A DNA stretch of 64,000 nt. Origin: Xylogone sp. PMI_703. Taxonomy: Eukaryota; Ascomycota; Leotiomycetes. Location of the stretch: contig JAJTUQ010000007.1 in assembly GCA_021399445.1 (NCBI GenBank), positions 496,001 through 560,000 of the forward strand, in the 5' to 3' direction. The translations under genes and the position numbers were made by a program. Of the stretch, positions 35,418 to 46,936 are shown in pieces (positions within the stretch are counted from its first letter, which is position 1; each line of letters starts with the position of its first letter). The notes under the pieces are model-generated. The model made no database searches. It saw only the letters and a list, made by a program, of their open reading frames with translations, and was not told the DNA's origin.

Positions 35418-36569
35418 ATGTCTCCTAATCGATTTTCTCTTCTTTTCATTTGGTCAGTCATCTTGCCAATGGTATTTTCAATATTAATTCCTTCACCCAT
35501 TGGCCCCTTCAATACCACTCTCGATATCATGGAATTGACGGACCATACCCGTATGGATCCATTTTCTCCAACACCCAGACCGAGATCTCTTATGATATCT
35601 GTTTTTCAACCCATGTCCCCATCCAGCTGCTCCCCAACGGTCTTTCCATACATGGACTCGATAACTGCTGAATTCGAAGGTACTTCTTATGCTGCATACG
35701 GTCTCCCAAATGATACATTTTCTTCATTGCACCTCCAAGGTTGTGAGTCGTTTCCGAAAAACGCTCAATCCAATCGCCACGTGACCAAGCAACCAGGATA
35801 TCCGCTCATTCTTTTTACTCCCGCACTTGGCACTTCACGACTTCTCTACAATGCTCTTGCACAACGAATATCCAGTGCTGGATACGTAGTCGTTACCATC
35901 GATCATCCATATGATGCGGATATAGTCACCTTCCCAGATAACCACACGGTTCTAGCGGCCAATATCAGCACTGAGGATCAAATTCTACTCGATGTTGACA
36001 CACGTGCAAAGGACATCTTCTTCGTTCTGGATGAACTTACTGAGAATAAAAATGCCGAGAGTATTTTTGCATCCTGCGCGCCTGATAAAGGCAAAGTCGG
36101 CCTCTTTGGTCACTCCCTAGGAGGCGCAGCCGCGGCAACAGCAATGCTTCACGATCATCGCATTCTGGGAGGTATCAATCTGGACGGAACATTCTGGGGA
36201 TCGGTAATATCACGAGGATTGACACGGCCATTCATGTTATTCGCGCACGAGGGCAAGAATGGAACAAATGATCCGAGCTGGGGGGCTATATGGCCGAATC
36301 TTAAAGGCTGGAAGAGGGATCTGATGTTGAGCGGTAGCGCACATTACGCTTTCAGTGATTTTCCTCTCCTTATTGATGTGTTGGGTCTCAGATCGCAGCT
36401 ACCTCCAGAGGTGGCTGAGTTGGTCGGGACAATTGATGGGAAGAGAGATATCCAGATTTTGGGAAGCTACATCACTGCTTTCTTTGACTTTGTCTTGCGT
36501 GGCCAGAAGCAGTCACTTTTGAGTGGACCTAGTGCAAAGTTCCCAGAAGTCTCCTTCGTAACTCCTTGA
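35418..36569 (+). CDS. Secreted PAF-acetylhydrolase-like esterase
   Basis: A single-exon gene of 383 residues. The start at 35418 gives a hydrophobic signal peptide (FSLLFIWSVILPMVFSILI). The protein resembles platelet-activating-factor acetylhydrolase isoform II/plasma type: PGYPLILFTPALGTSR, YVVVTIDHPYDAD, the nucleophile elbow GLFGHSLGGAAAA (Ser in GHSLG), INLDGTFWG as acid region and the His in SGSAHYAFSDFPLL, forming a Ser-Asp-His triad. Several Asn-x-Ser/Thr sites suggest glycosylation. Family members cleave short acyl chains from lipids. In fungi they are secreted esterases of unknown natural substrate. A conserved Cys pair (SCSPT and LQGCESF) may form a disulfide. Confidence 0.85.
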   Translation: MSPNRFSLLFIWSVILPMVFSILIPSPIGPFNTTLDIMELTDHTRMDPFSPTPRPRSLMISVFQPMSPSSCSPTVFPYMDSITAEFEGTSYAAYGLPNDTFSSLHLQGCESFPKNAQSNRHVTKQPGYPLILFTPALGTSRLLYNALAQRISSAGYVVVTIDHPYDADIVTFPDNHTVLAANISTEDQILLDVDTRAKDIFFVLDELTENKNAESIFASCAPDKGKVGLFGHSLGGAAAATAMLHDHRILGGINLDGTFWGSVISRGLTRPFMLFAHEGKNGTNDPSWGAIWPNLKGWKRDLMLSGSAHYAFSDFPLLIDVLGLRSQLPPEVAELVGTIDGKRDIQILGSYITAFFDFVLRGQKQSLLSGPSAKFPEVSFVTP

Positions 36570-37906
36570 GCTGATAAATAGGACATTTAACGGCTATATC
36601 ATAGCTTTATTAATATTTTCCGTAGAAAAGTTTATAGTCATATCTACTTAATAATATTTTCGAACACGCAAAATATGAACGAAAACTCTTTCTAGGATGG
36701 AACATTCGTGATGCAAACAGGAAGCTTACATAGTTCATACCAATTACTAAAAGTAAGAGCAGAAGAAAACATTTCAGAAAGGAAGGATAAAACAACTGAA
36801 TGGGAGAAAAAGAATCCGATTTGATCTGAGATGACAAAAGAGATCGAGCCATACAGCTATCGCTCATGGTGTGTGCTGTATGCCCTACGTCTCCCCTAGT
36901 TGTGTCGACAATCAGGCTTAATGCCCTCCTTGCTCTTTGAACGCCAATTTGACCTGGCGTTCTGCCACAACGGCGCATTTTGTCGTTCGTTGGAAAAGAC
37001 TTGGCTTATTTCGGTTTATATAGGAAGATAGGTGGCGATAGGGAAAGTAGAACCAAAAAAGGGGGAGGTCGCCAGTGAAAAGGCCGAGGCTACGTGATGG
37101 CTATTGAAATAGATCAATTGGCTGGATCAATTCAAGAGATGTCTACGTTTTACGCTGCGTAGATATGACTGACTAATCTACATTAATTTTTCATCTTTGA
37201 ACTTTTGGTTTTGTTTAATAAGTGGGGATCCTATCGGGTCTGTCCCAAGTCCCGTGGAAACGAGAACAATCAACCAGGCATATCAGATGCAATCACACAA
37301 TAGGTAGTGGTTATCGTAGAACCACAATGTTTCAAACAATCCATTAGCTGATAATTAGCTAACGCTACGCTGGATAAGCCTGCGGGCTAGTGCTTACACC
37401 TTTGACATTTATAAGGTTGGGCCGATTCGATCTTAGTGATTACCTCAGACTGGCCAACCGTTAGCTTAACTAGACCGTAGCTTAACCTCCATGTGGACAT
37501 CGATCAGTGGTGATTCCTTAATCTCTAAGTGCCGAGTTTCTTTCCCGAGACCTGGTGTTTCAATGCTTCTGTTATTACCGGCGTAACATAAGATGATATT
37601 TATGCAATTCTCACTACAGTAGATCCTCTGTTTTAGGGATAATTTACAGAGAAAATAATATTACATCCCTTGTTATCTTATAACTCTATTGTTGAAGGAA
37701 GAGATCCGAGCTACTGTTTCCAGTTCTACTCCTAGAGCTCACTACTATTCCTATATTCCATGCTACCCATCTATGTAACAATTCATAAGCCCAAAATCGG
37801 AATACAACAGTCCTTTCAGCCAGCTGAATGTGTTCTTTGAATAACCTATAGCCGTATGCTAGTAATGTAAATTCGAGATATGATTATGTATATGTGAGGT
37901 GATATT
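36570..37906. other. Long intergenic region with one weak open frame
   Basis: A minus-strand open frame at 36978-36610 (122 codons from ATG) has a hydrophobic FLKCFLLLLLLVIG segment that could be a membrane helix, but no domain and no conserved start. I did not call it a gene. The rest is AT-rich and non-coding, including the 3' ends of two convergent genes. Confidence 0.4.
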
Positions 37907-40023
37907 TCATAGGCCCATCATCTCTGCGTGCGGATAGCCAGGGAAGTGTTTCTCGAGGATTTCCAGGACTCGTGCCATATCCAAGACAGCACCGTAACTA
38001 TGGTCTCCGGTTAGCCCCCGCCTACTTCCTGATGAATTCTGCATGAAGCCCGATCTGTATCATATCAAGAACATTATCATCTGCAAGCTTACTGTGGATA
38101 TGACAAGAGAATAGACAAGATCCATAGAAATAATCGGAGGCTTGGAGCTCTGTGAAGGGAAATTAGAAAAGGAGGTTACTCACTGTAGGCAATCGACATA
38201 TGCCCTTAATTCAACTGCGAGCTCAGCTAGAAACTCCTTATTCACCTTGTAGCTAGGTGGGAGTTTCTGTAGATGCTTCCACACTTGCACAGGTGCAATC
38301 TCATTTCCTTGTATTGGAATATTTAGACTATACTGTAATAGACGGTCAATGTCGGCAGTCGTCACCTCATAGACTAGTGATTGTGACTGAGATATATTAG
38401 GATCTATATCAAGGCCTTGGTTCTGGTTGATGTGAGACATCGATGTAGATGGTGTGCTACTTCTAGGAGCGTTATTGCCATGAAGATGGGGATTCTGCTC
38501 GGACAGTGGGTGTTGTTTAGAGTTAGGATTTGGACTTGGGGACAGCTGATGCATCTGTCGTGCTGTATGATGTTGTATGATCGGCATGTACTCCATGCTC
38601 GCCATGAAGACATGGCCGGAGGGTAAGGAGCTATCATCCGTGCTCGAAAAATCCTGCGATGCGTAATCCAGATGGGACTGGCGGATGTGGGACAGACATG
38701 GCTGCTCAAGACTGTTTTTAAGATACAAACACTGTTAGTATTGTGTGGTCTGGCCAGTTTAAGTCTTGGAAACTGATAATCTGGTCACAGAACTAACAGG
38801 GCAGCTAGAGGTCACAGTGGAAAGGATGTCACTTACGCTAGTATGAAGTCCATCGCAGCCCTAGGGTCCTGTAAGAGTGATTTGTCATCTTGTGTGATAC
38901 TATTTGAACCATCTTCTGATGATGGCACGTTGATAGGTGAGTTGTTGTTGATTCTCTCCTCCGACCGGTCGCTTTGGTTTGAGAGGGGGGTGGCCGGAAG
39001 AAGAGGCAAGCTCAGGTAATTCGAGTAGGACCCCTCACCATCCTGATGCTGAGTGGATGATGCTGAATGTTGGAACTGCGAGTAAGGATTCTGGTTCGGA
39101 TCGTGGAGATGATGATGGTGATGATGCTCGTGATGATAAACGTTTGAGTTCCGGTCGGTACCAGGTCTGGTTGGAAACCTGGAAGGTCTTGGTACAAGAC
39201 TTGGCTTGACTGACTCGAAGTTAATACTCGGTTGCTCTGTGTCGATGCCAGCTACTACGATCCTACCGGCCTGGCTTGGATCTGAGATGTCGTGGACCAG
39301 AGTTTGGGGTGAATCGAGATGAAAATTTGGTGGAAAGGGGATGTTGTTCTCGGAGAGATAATGCACGAGGGAGTAGATTCTTCGCTGCAGCGAGTCGATT
39401 TTAAGGTGAGCATCAGCTTCACTCTTGCGTAATCGGAGAACTTCTTTCTCCAGAGTTTTGATGTATGTTTGGGTACGTTGTCGATGTGTTCTGGATAGGT
39501 GGAGTGTCAAAAGGGGTGATTAGGAATAATTAGGAATACCGGCAATCCCTCGCAGGAGGCGTAAGGGAAAGCACAACATACCTCTGCGCTCTTAGAACTT
39601 GCTCCCGACGCCTTGCCGATGGCTCCGCCTTGGTTTTTTGTGTTTCTAATCAAATGTTATTTAAATGGTTCTTGATCCGCGAAAATTCATGAAGAGTTAT
39701 ATGAACTAGAATATGCGAGCTTCCCGAGACACTCGTAACAGGAGTGCAAAGCGGGGATAAAACCACAACAATCCTTTTCCAATCCACATCACGAGGGCAA
39801 ACCATTCAAGATCAACAACGTTTGACTAACCTGGCCGCTTCTTTGCTACTGGCTTGCTGCTTTCAGGAGGAGAGACCGGCGCAGAGCTGGTGCTTCCCAG
39901 TTCTATATGATCTCCCAGGACTCGCTTGGAGCGGCGCAGGAGGGTTTGATTCTGGCTGCCCTCCCACAGCTCTGAATCCATATTTGATAGAGGCAGTTCT
40001 TTCAGCTCTTTCTTCAAGCCCAT
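37907..40023 (-). CDS. bZIP transcription factor
   Basis: Six exons: 40023-39831, 39645-39582, 39490-38837, 38711-38184, 38091-38026 and 37997-37907, exactly 532 codons. The first two junctions build the basic region (SARRREQVLRAQRTHRQR), directly followed by a leucine-zipper-like coiled coil (YIKTLEKEVLRLRKSEADAHLKIDSL). The central part is low complexity, with a His tract (HHEHHHHHH) and Gln/Asn/Ser-rich stretches. The C-terminal exons give a conserved helical module (VLDMARVLEILEKHFPGYPHAEMM). It is a nuclear DNA-binding regulator with unknown targets. The last intron is only 28 nt (37998-38025), yet the phases and the conserved sequence on both sides demand it or an equivalent frame change. 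Confidence 0.8.
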
Positions 40024-43000
40024 TGTCCCGAGGTAGTGTGGCACAAGACACGAGGCACAAGCTAAGACGTCAAGATGGAAAAGTTAAAATGCAGGAAGAG
40101 CAGATTCAGGACCGTCCGGATATAACAGAAGCTCGCAGTTGCATATTTATTGGACTTTAAACAGGGACTTCGGTACTCGGGTACTTAGGGGGCCACGCAT
40201 AATAATACAACTGGGAGTATGTGGCTATCTCGCGACAACCTACTAGAGCTGTCCCGGGTTGTTTCTATTTCTCTACTGCTCATCTCTCTCCCCTAAAGAG
40301 CTAGTCTTAGTAAGACGCCGAGAAGAACGCCAGTCTGACGCTGTGCAAGTTAAGGATCTTATACTCGGTAGCTCTTACGGTTACGAGATCCACAGTTACA
40401 AGACTTTTTGTTAGCCAAGCCCACCTTGCCATACCTTAATTCTTTTTTGGGCCATGACCGTCGTCCAAGGATAACAGTAGTAGCCGGGTAAAGTTGGCTA
40501 ACTTTTTTCTCATGATTCTCCAATTGGTGGTCCAGGGGAGTCTCGCCGGGCTCCACGGCGAATGCTGTCACGGGCGGCGGCACTTGGGAGTCAGCGCGAA
40601 GACCCGCAAAGCGTGGTCATTACCTTAATTAGGTAACACTGGGCAGGAAACCTGGGTAATTTGGGGGAAATTTTGCGGACGTCCGCAGCCTGTAGTCTAC
40701 TGTGGTATGGTGTCTGATGGTGGCTATACATACAGAGCATACTACCCGTATATTCTCATGGAATCGGATAACGAGCTAGAGAGCGCATGTATTGCTAGAC
40801 AGTGCGTACTGCCAACACTATGAAGGATAATTACGAGATAAATATACCAGGAGTTTAACTCCCTCTGTGATTTCATGAGAATATACGGGACCACACCGAG
40901 TGTAGTTGGTGTGGTGAGTTGCACGAAATTGTGTGTGGTAGCAAACGGTTTGGTCGCTTCCACGTGCCTTCCGCCCCCCGACCCACTCCTTGCCGGCGGC
41001 TCGCTTTTAAGCTTCATCCTGCAGCTGGCAGGGGTGCTTAAATCCGTCTGGTAGCGCTGATTGGCTTCTCGTTCGTATAAAATGACGTTGCTCTGGTCCC
41101 TGTTCTGGAGCGCCCGACCAGCGGCCGTGAGCGGTATTTTGAGCGACAATCTAATTACCACTAGAACTTGATCTGCTTTCAAGCGAATAATTACCCTACA
41201 GGACAAACTGGACCTAAGTAGAGTTTCAAAGCATATTAATTAAGCTTGGCGAGAATTATGCTTACTTTTCATCCCTATGTTTCTTCTGATGCTACTGTAC
41301 TGTGGAGTAGAACTTCTTTAATGCCGGTGCGCTTGTCAACCTAACTAACCAGAATCGAATATCTAGATGTTAAAACCGTGACCGGGGTGGACTAAGCTCG
41401 AAATTAGTGTTGCTACACAACTCCAATTTCAATTGACACGACGCGCTGATACTGCACAGCCAACATAATTGTCAGCTCTCATTCCAGTGCTCCTTCGACA
41501 AAGAAAGAACAAGATAAGGATGGATGATTCCGTAACACATCAACAAAACTAAAATAAGAGATCCATCCCTTTGCTCGGCAAGTCCTGCTAACTTGTGCAT
41601 TTTCATCCACTTACTGCAACTGACTCTTTCTATTCGTGTCATGGCTTGGCCATCTTGCGGCCGCTCATCGTCCGAAAGGACGACAATGCTACTTGTCATC
41701 TTAGCTATGGTTAGTATGATACAAGAAGTCTTAATGCAAATAAGCATGTGCTTTCCAGATATTCTTTAATTTATTCTGATATCCGTGAAAGGGGCAGGCT
41801 AAAGTCTGCACGAAATATTCTCTCCATGCTGGATCCAAGCATGCTCCACTTTCTCTCAAGCCAGTTGATTAACATTATTGTTTTCCTTATAGTAAAAACT
41901 CTATCTTGAAATAAGCTTGAAGATACTGTACAGTAATACATTCCACCGTTGCGCGCGTCAGTTGATCCAATCGTTCTGTACTACTAGAAGAGTTGATACA
42001 GTACCAGCTAAAATCGCTACCGTCGCTACCATCGCGATTGTTTCCCGCTCTCCCCACCATACCCGATATCACGGCAAAACTTACAAGTCAAAAAGCCGCC
42101 CCGGCCGGGACCAACACTGTACAGTAAGACCACTTCATCCCATCGAGCCTATGACAAAACATAAAGCCTCTTACAGGGGACAATCTGACATGATCTTCTC
42201 AAGGATATCTTCTGAAAAAGGCTAAGATGGAAGCTTGATCCGGTAATTGAGCATTAATCATTACTTACTGATCAAAATCTCGTGGCTTCAGTTCACCACT
42301 GCAAATACTCCATAGCAAATACTCCATAATGCCCAAACTCACATGGACCAATTGGGTGCTAACCATCGGCATTATGATTCCAAGCTTAATTCTCCGAGTA
42401 TTTCCAACAATCCGAAAACGTACTGGCACGGAGCTCCGTAGAAACCTAAAACTTTAACCGCTAAATCGGGAAACCCACCAAGTTATCATTTACAATATCC
42501 AGTTAGCGCTCAAAAGACCACTAAAAATCCAAGGACGCTCCCAAGGTAAGCAAATGGGGGATTGAAAATGCTGATAAATATTATCGAGCATGATCAGAAA
42601 GTTGCCAAAATTTAATAAGCTCTCAGGCAAGCTGCTCTACGATGTGGGTACGGTAGAAATGCCGTCCTCAGCCGGTCCACACCAGCAATTCAGGCACAAA
42701 AGCGTATGGCTGAGGCATAGTTTACTGGGGGCTCGGGGGTTGTCCGGTTGGGGGGTTGTCCGATTAACAGGTAAAGTACTCGTAATGCGACTAATTATGG
42801 TTATTAATTAACGCGCAATAGATGCAAGGGCAGTCGGACATAAAGGGAAACAGCTGCCGCCAAGAGCTTCTAGACGAGAGCAGCTGCAATGGAATCAAAC
42901 CACCCTTGCCCCTCTACGGTAGGCACAGCAAAGGTAGCATAAATATAACAAAAAACAATCTTGCTTAATAAGATGATTTTGACTGGAAAGTACCTCCATA

Positions 43001-43208
43001 AGCCTGTGTGGAATACTTACAGTTATCGAGAGTCCAAGGGTAGATGAGAAAACCTTTCTATAGTCACAAACGTAGGTATTACGAGCTACCAAAGTGGCCT
43101 CACCACCCCGCCTAACTCCTATCCCACTCACATCCTTCCTTAATTAAAGTAGAAATGAACTCTTAGCTATCATCATGAATTAGAATTATCGCCGTTGTGG
43201 CCTGAGCA
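40024..43208. other. 3.2 kb gene-poor region
   Basis: No gene with domain or splice support. Minus-strand open stretches at 41206-40742 and 41747-41472 are not convincing; the latter contains MTSSIVVLSDDERPQDG, which could be a tiny acidic protein. At 42731-42763 the string GGGGTTGTCCG occurs twice. The right end contains the 3' end of Snx41. Confidence 0.45.
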
Positions 43209-45373
43209 TTAACCCTCCTCTATCTTGTTGACCTCGGCCTTCGCCTCTTCCCACGTCTCCTTATTCTTCTTTGCCCACTCGATCTGTGATTTGGCATATG
43301 CAATCTATGTCTTACATCAGCCCCATCCTCATGGCGGATAATTCTACTGGATTGAGTGGGAAATTGCGGGATGCTCACCATGTATCTTCTCAGGTCTTCT
43401 TCCTTCTCAGCCTGAAACCTTTTCACATCCTTCAAAATCCCTGCACTTGCATCCCTAACATCCTGCTCTGACACAGCCTGTGCCTGCTCCAGCTGAGATA
43501 TGGCTTCTCTCGTCTTTCCAATTGTATCACGTCTCGTTCTTTCAGGATCTACATCGACAACTCCGTGCATAGCATGGCTAATGCGTCCAAAGATTCTGTT
43601 AGTGATGAAATTGCCGCTGCTAGTTTTTCGGTGGCTATAAGAGGGATCCTCAGTCTGTGGAGCGCCTTGAGTTGCCGAAGGAGGAGCAGAACCGTCGCCG
43701 TGAGTAGGTGGGAAATCGGAGTCGATCGATGCAGTATCCTCTTGATTGTCTTTTTGCGGAGGTGTTGGGTCCCTCGCTGAGGACAGTGATCGTCGAGGAG
43801 GAGGGCCTTGTGTGCTATTGTTGAGATATTGCTCAATTCGCCTTGCTTCAGCTTCGCTTCTCTCTAAAGACTCGAGAAGCGCTCGTTTCTTTGCTAAATC
43901 CTCATTCGTCATTTCCTGCTGCACTCTCTTCAATACACGATAACGAAGCACATTTCGAACTACCCCGGCAAATTGTGCACTCTCTCGCATTGGCTCAGCA
44001 AAAGTAGCACCTAGAGCGGCCGAGAGCTCTTCAGTTGCTATATACGAAGAGTCAACTGCCTGTCCTATACGTTCAATTGCAGCTGCCAATGAGGGCGATG
44101 GTTCGGAGAGAGAAAATCCGTTAAACCGGGCACCTAACTCAGCGAGATCAGATGCTAGAGTTGAAAGATGTTGTAAGGTCCTTCGGTTGACTTTCTCAAT
44201 TGGGCCAGTTAAGAGTAATTCTAGTTCCTTACTAGCGGCTTCAAAGTTAACAAAGTATGGGTCAAGTTCTTGCTCAGTCAAGCGCTGCGATTCTGGTGGA
44301 AATCTACCAACGGTTTGGTTTCCCGATGCGGCGTGTGCGGGGGTCGATGTGCTTCCAACATACTCTGCTGGCTGAGATGAGCCTCCAGCTTGAGTCGGCT
44401 TTAGTTTCGCAGATGTTGCTGGAATAGGTAGAAAGGCATGACCTGGGGATGGGTTGGCGGAGTCCAGAGGAGGGGCTTTCATGATAGATTTGGGAATTGA
44501 GGCAATTGGGTGAGAATGTAATACTTCATTCTACAAAAAGGTTAGAGGAACCTGAAATATAACCAGTTAGTCACTTACCCAGCTTGCATTGGGATCCAGA
44601 AACCTCCACCAAACTCCATCATTCCTAACTTCGTCCATACGCCTGCACCTGTTAAGAAATACGGCCAACATTCGTTTACGGAGATCAATTATTTGTTGAT
44701 CTTGCCTAGCTTTAGTGGGATTTGCTGCGTAATCTGCCATAGTATGCTTTTCAGGAATTGGGGGGATGATTAAAGTAGGATGTAGCCTAGAGAGAGCGTC
44801 TCGAAGGGAAGCAAATTCAGAGTAGCGTCGCCGAACTTCAAGGTCCTAATATTCATCAGTACACAACTGCACGTAGGTCCTGATAACATACACCTGTTCT
44901 AATAGTATATACAATATACTTCCCTCCGCTCTCTAAGCTTTTGCCCGCATCTACTATGAGGATCGGCAAATCCGGGTTCTCATAGAGAATCTGCTCAATT
45001 CGACTATCGTAGCCTCCCTTTTTTGGCTTGGGAGCACCTTGCTGCGTGGTCGTCCCATAGTCTTCATCATCACTACCATCGTTCGCATCTAAATCATAGC
45101 GATGTGGTTGTTCTTGGCCATCATTCTGATCGTCGCTTGTGGTGGAGGGGGTGCGGGGGCCAGGGAAACCGTGCTCTACGACATCCCAGTTGTCGTCAGC
45201 ATCTGAAGAATCATCAAGACAAATAGATTCCATCATTTTGTAACCAATGTGAAATACGCAAAGCTGAAGTGCTTACGGGAGCTGGGTGAATGGGGATTCA
45301 TTGAGGGCGACGAGGCAGCGTCCTGCCGCTCAAAGCTGGTCCCATATGGGTTATTATCCTCATCATTCCACAT
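43209..45373 (-). CDS. snx41: Sorting nexin Snx41/Atg20-type (PX domain)
   Basis: Five exons: 45373-45277, 45202-44892, 44845-44579, 44530-43379 and 43304-43209, exactly 641 codons. The start MWNDEDNNPYGTSFER is characteristic of filamentous fungal Snx41. A PX domain (YIVYTIRTG, DLEVRRRYSEFASLR, PPIPEK) lies at about residues 100-230. This binds phosphatidylinositol 3-phosphate on endosomes. After a linker a BAR-like coiled-coil region follows (FEAASKELELLLTG, VLKRVQQEMTNEDLAKKRALL, REAISQLEQAQAVSEQDV), and the last exon ends AEVNKIEEG. The yeast homologue works with Snx4 in endosome-to-Golgi retrieval and selective autophagy. The ATG at 45236 lies inside the first intron, so the true start is in the upstream exon. 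Confidence 0.92.
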
Positions 45374-46404
45374 TCTGTCTCATGCGAAGCTCCAACAGGA
45401 GCGATCAGGCACAAAGAAACGTCGCGCAACGTGATATGGGGGACAAAGGTCTCTGGACAATCATTTGTTGTTTAGATGTTGTAGCAAGATGGAGCTCTAC
45501 GTTGACAGCGCCAATGACGAAGGCGCCTGGTCTCACTGCGCACGGACCACATTGCGATTACATATACCATTTACTTCCACGCCGAGCACGCATCTTGGAC
45601 ATTACATCTGCGTTTTTGAGCTTTTGTGTTTGAGGGCTGACATCCATATGTGGTGGGCTGATTGTTTTTGTAGGTAATAGAATTCGTACATATATGAGTA
45701 TGGTGTAGATTTGGGGATTGTTCTACTCAAAGCAGATAACAACTACAAGGCAATGCCAACGATCAGAATCCATTGACAACAAAGCATTCTAGCTGTAGTT
45801 GTATATTTGCTGTCATTATTTATTTTGGTTCTTTAGCCTGGATGCTGCCACTACTTCAGGATCTGCCTATCTTCACTTCATGCTCACGAATAGACTACAG
45901 CGTATCGGATATGTATCCCTAGAATACATGCAAGCCACCCGCTTTGACTACATCTATCTTCTACTAACCTCTCTAGGTCTTTGAGAACCGATAGGCAATC
46001 AGAGGGCTATTTCTATTACAGAAACTTTCTAATCTGAGGCTGAACCTGTGGTGGGGTATACTCTGGATCATTATGCATGTTCGAATCATAAATGACCAAC
46101 GTCTAATTCACCCCGACGTGATCAATTATCTTAGCCATGATTATTCGTAAAGCTACAACCTGCTAATTAGATTCGACATAATAATTCCGGAGACTGGGTT
46201 GCCTCTGTAAAGGCACTTGCGAGTTAGTCTTAGCTTTGAAACTGAACAAAGAATTGTGGCAGCTTTATCCTTAATCCTGCCCAATATGTGGTTCAGTTAA
46301 GCTTTGTTTACTGTTACATGTTAAAGGACCAACACTAAAACTGAACTACCCGTGAAGAGATGAGGATGAAATATTCATCTGGGACACAGTCTAGTATACA
46401 TCCG
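45374..46404. other. Intergenic, no supported gene
   Basis: Upstream of Snx41. Plus-strand open stretches around 45249-45677 and 45799-45984 lack domains and overlap the Snx41 leader. AT-rich from about 45700. Confidence 0.45.
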
Positions 46405-46838
46405 TTACCCATCCTCCCTATTGCCTACTCTTCCCAGAACAGACAAGGCGAAACTATTGGTGGCTTTTGGAGTAACAGAATCAACATCTCTTTTCCATAG
46501 AGCAGAAATTTGGGTGCCACTGCTTGTGATGGGTGTTGGCGGACTCATTCTCACTGTCTTGTTGCTGCTGTAGTATCTGCCGTGGTAGCTGTCTCGACAT
46601 CGTGACAAACTCTATCATTTACTCTACGCTCATTAGAATGCCAACTTTTGGAAAGCATTTGAGTATACGAAGTCTTACTTAGGAGTCTAAGAATCACGTT
46701 AGTCTTTTGCTCACATATATAGAAGAGGCACGGGTCACGAACCCAGAATTGAACACCCCTTATGACAGCCATAGCTAATGCTGCCCAGCCAAATAGTGCC
46801 ACAACAACAATCAAAGCAATTGCTCCGTTGCTCAACAT
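46405..46838 (-). CDS. Small predicted membrane protein, probably two exons
   Basis: From ATG 46838 a strongly hydrophobic helix (AIALIVVVALFGWAALAMAV) follows five polar residues, then a charged tail. A second coding-like stretch in another frame ends at 46405 (SPPTPITSSGTQISALWKRD, then VLGRVGNRE). An intron between about 46800 and 46610 probably joins them, but I could not fix its borders; several GT and AG pairs fit. The product would be a single-pass membrane protein of about 100 residues. No family is recognised. It lies about 100 bp beyond the 3' end of the large Trm732 gene on the same strand. Confidence 0.4.
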
Positions 46839-46936
46839 TTCTATATCTCCTAGATTATGGCGATTAGCACATCAATCTCAAGCGCGCAAAGGTCCCAAGT
46901 TAGATATTCTTACTTTGGCACTGGATCAAGGCGAGA

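Noticed and set aside
36610..36978. Minus-strand frame with a hydrophobic segment
   Set aside because: The single hydrophobic stretch is mostly Leu codons in AT-rich DNA, and nothing else supports translation.
20915..40023. Secondary-metabolite gene cluster
   Set aside because: Regulators are present but there is no PKS, NRPS, terpene synthase, P450 or transporter gene in the window.
40742..41206. 154-codon minus-strand frame
   Set aside because: Composition is not protein-like, it has no domain, and it lies in a gene-poor, repeat-like stretch.
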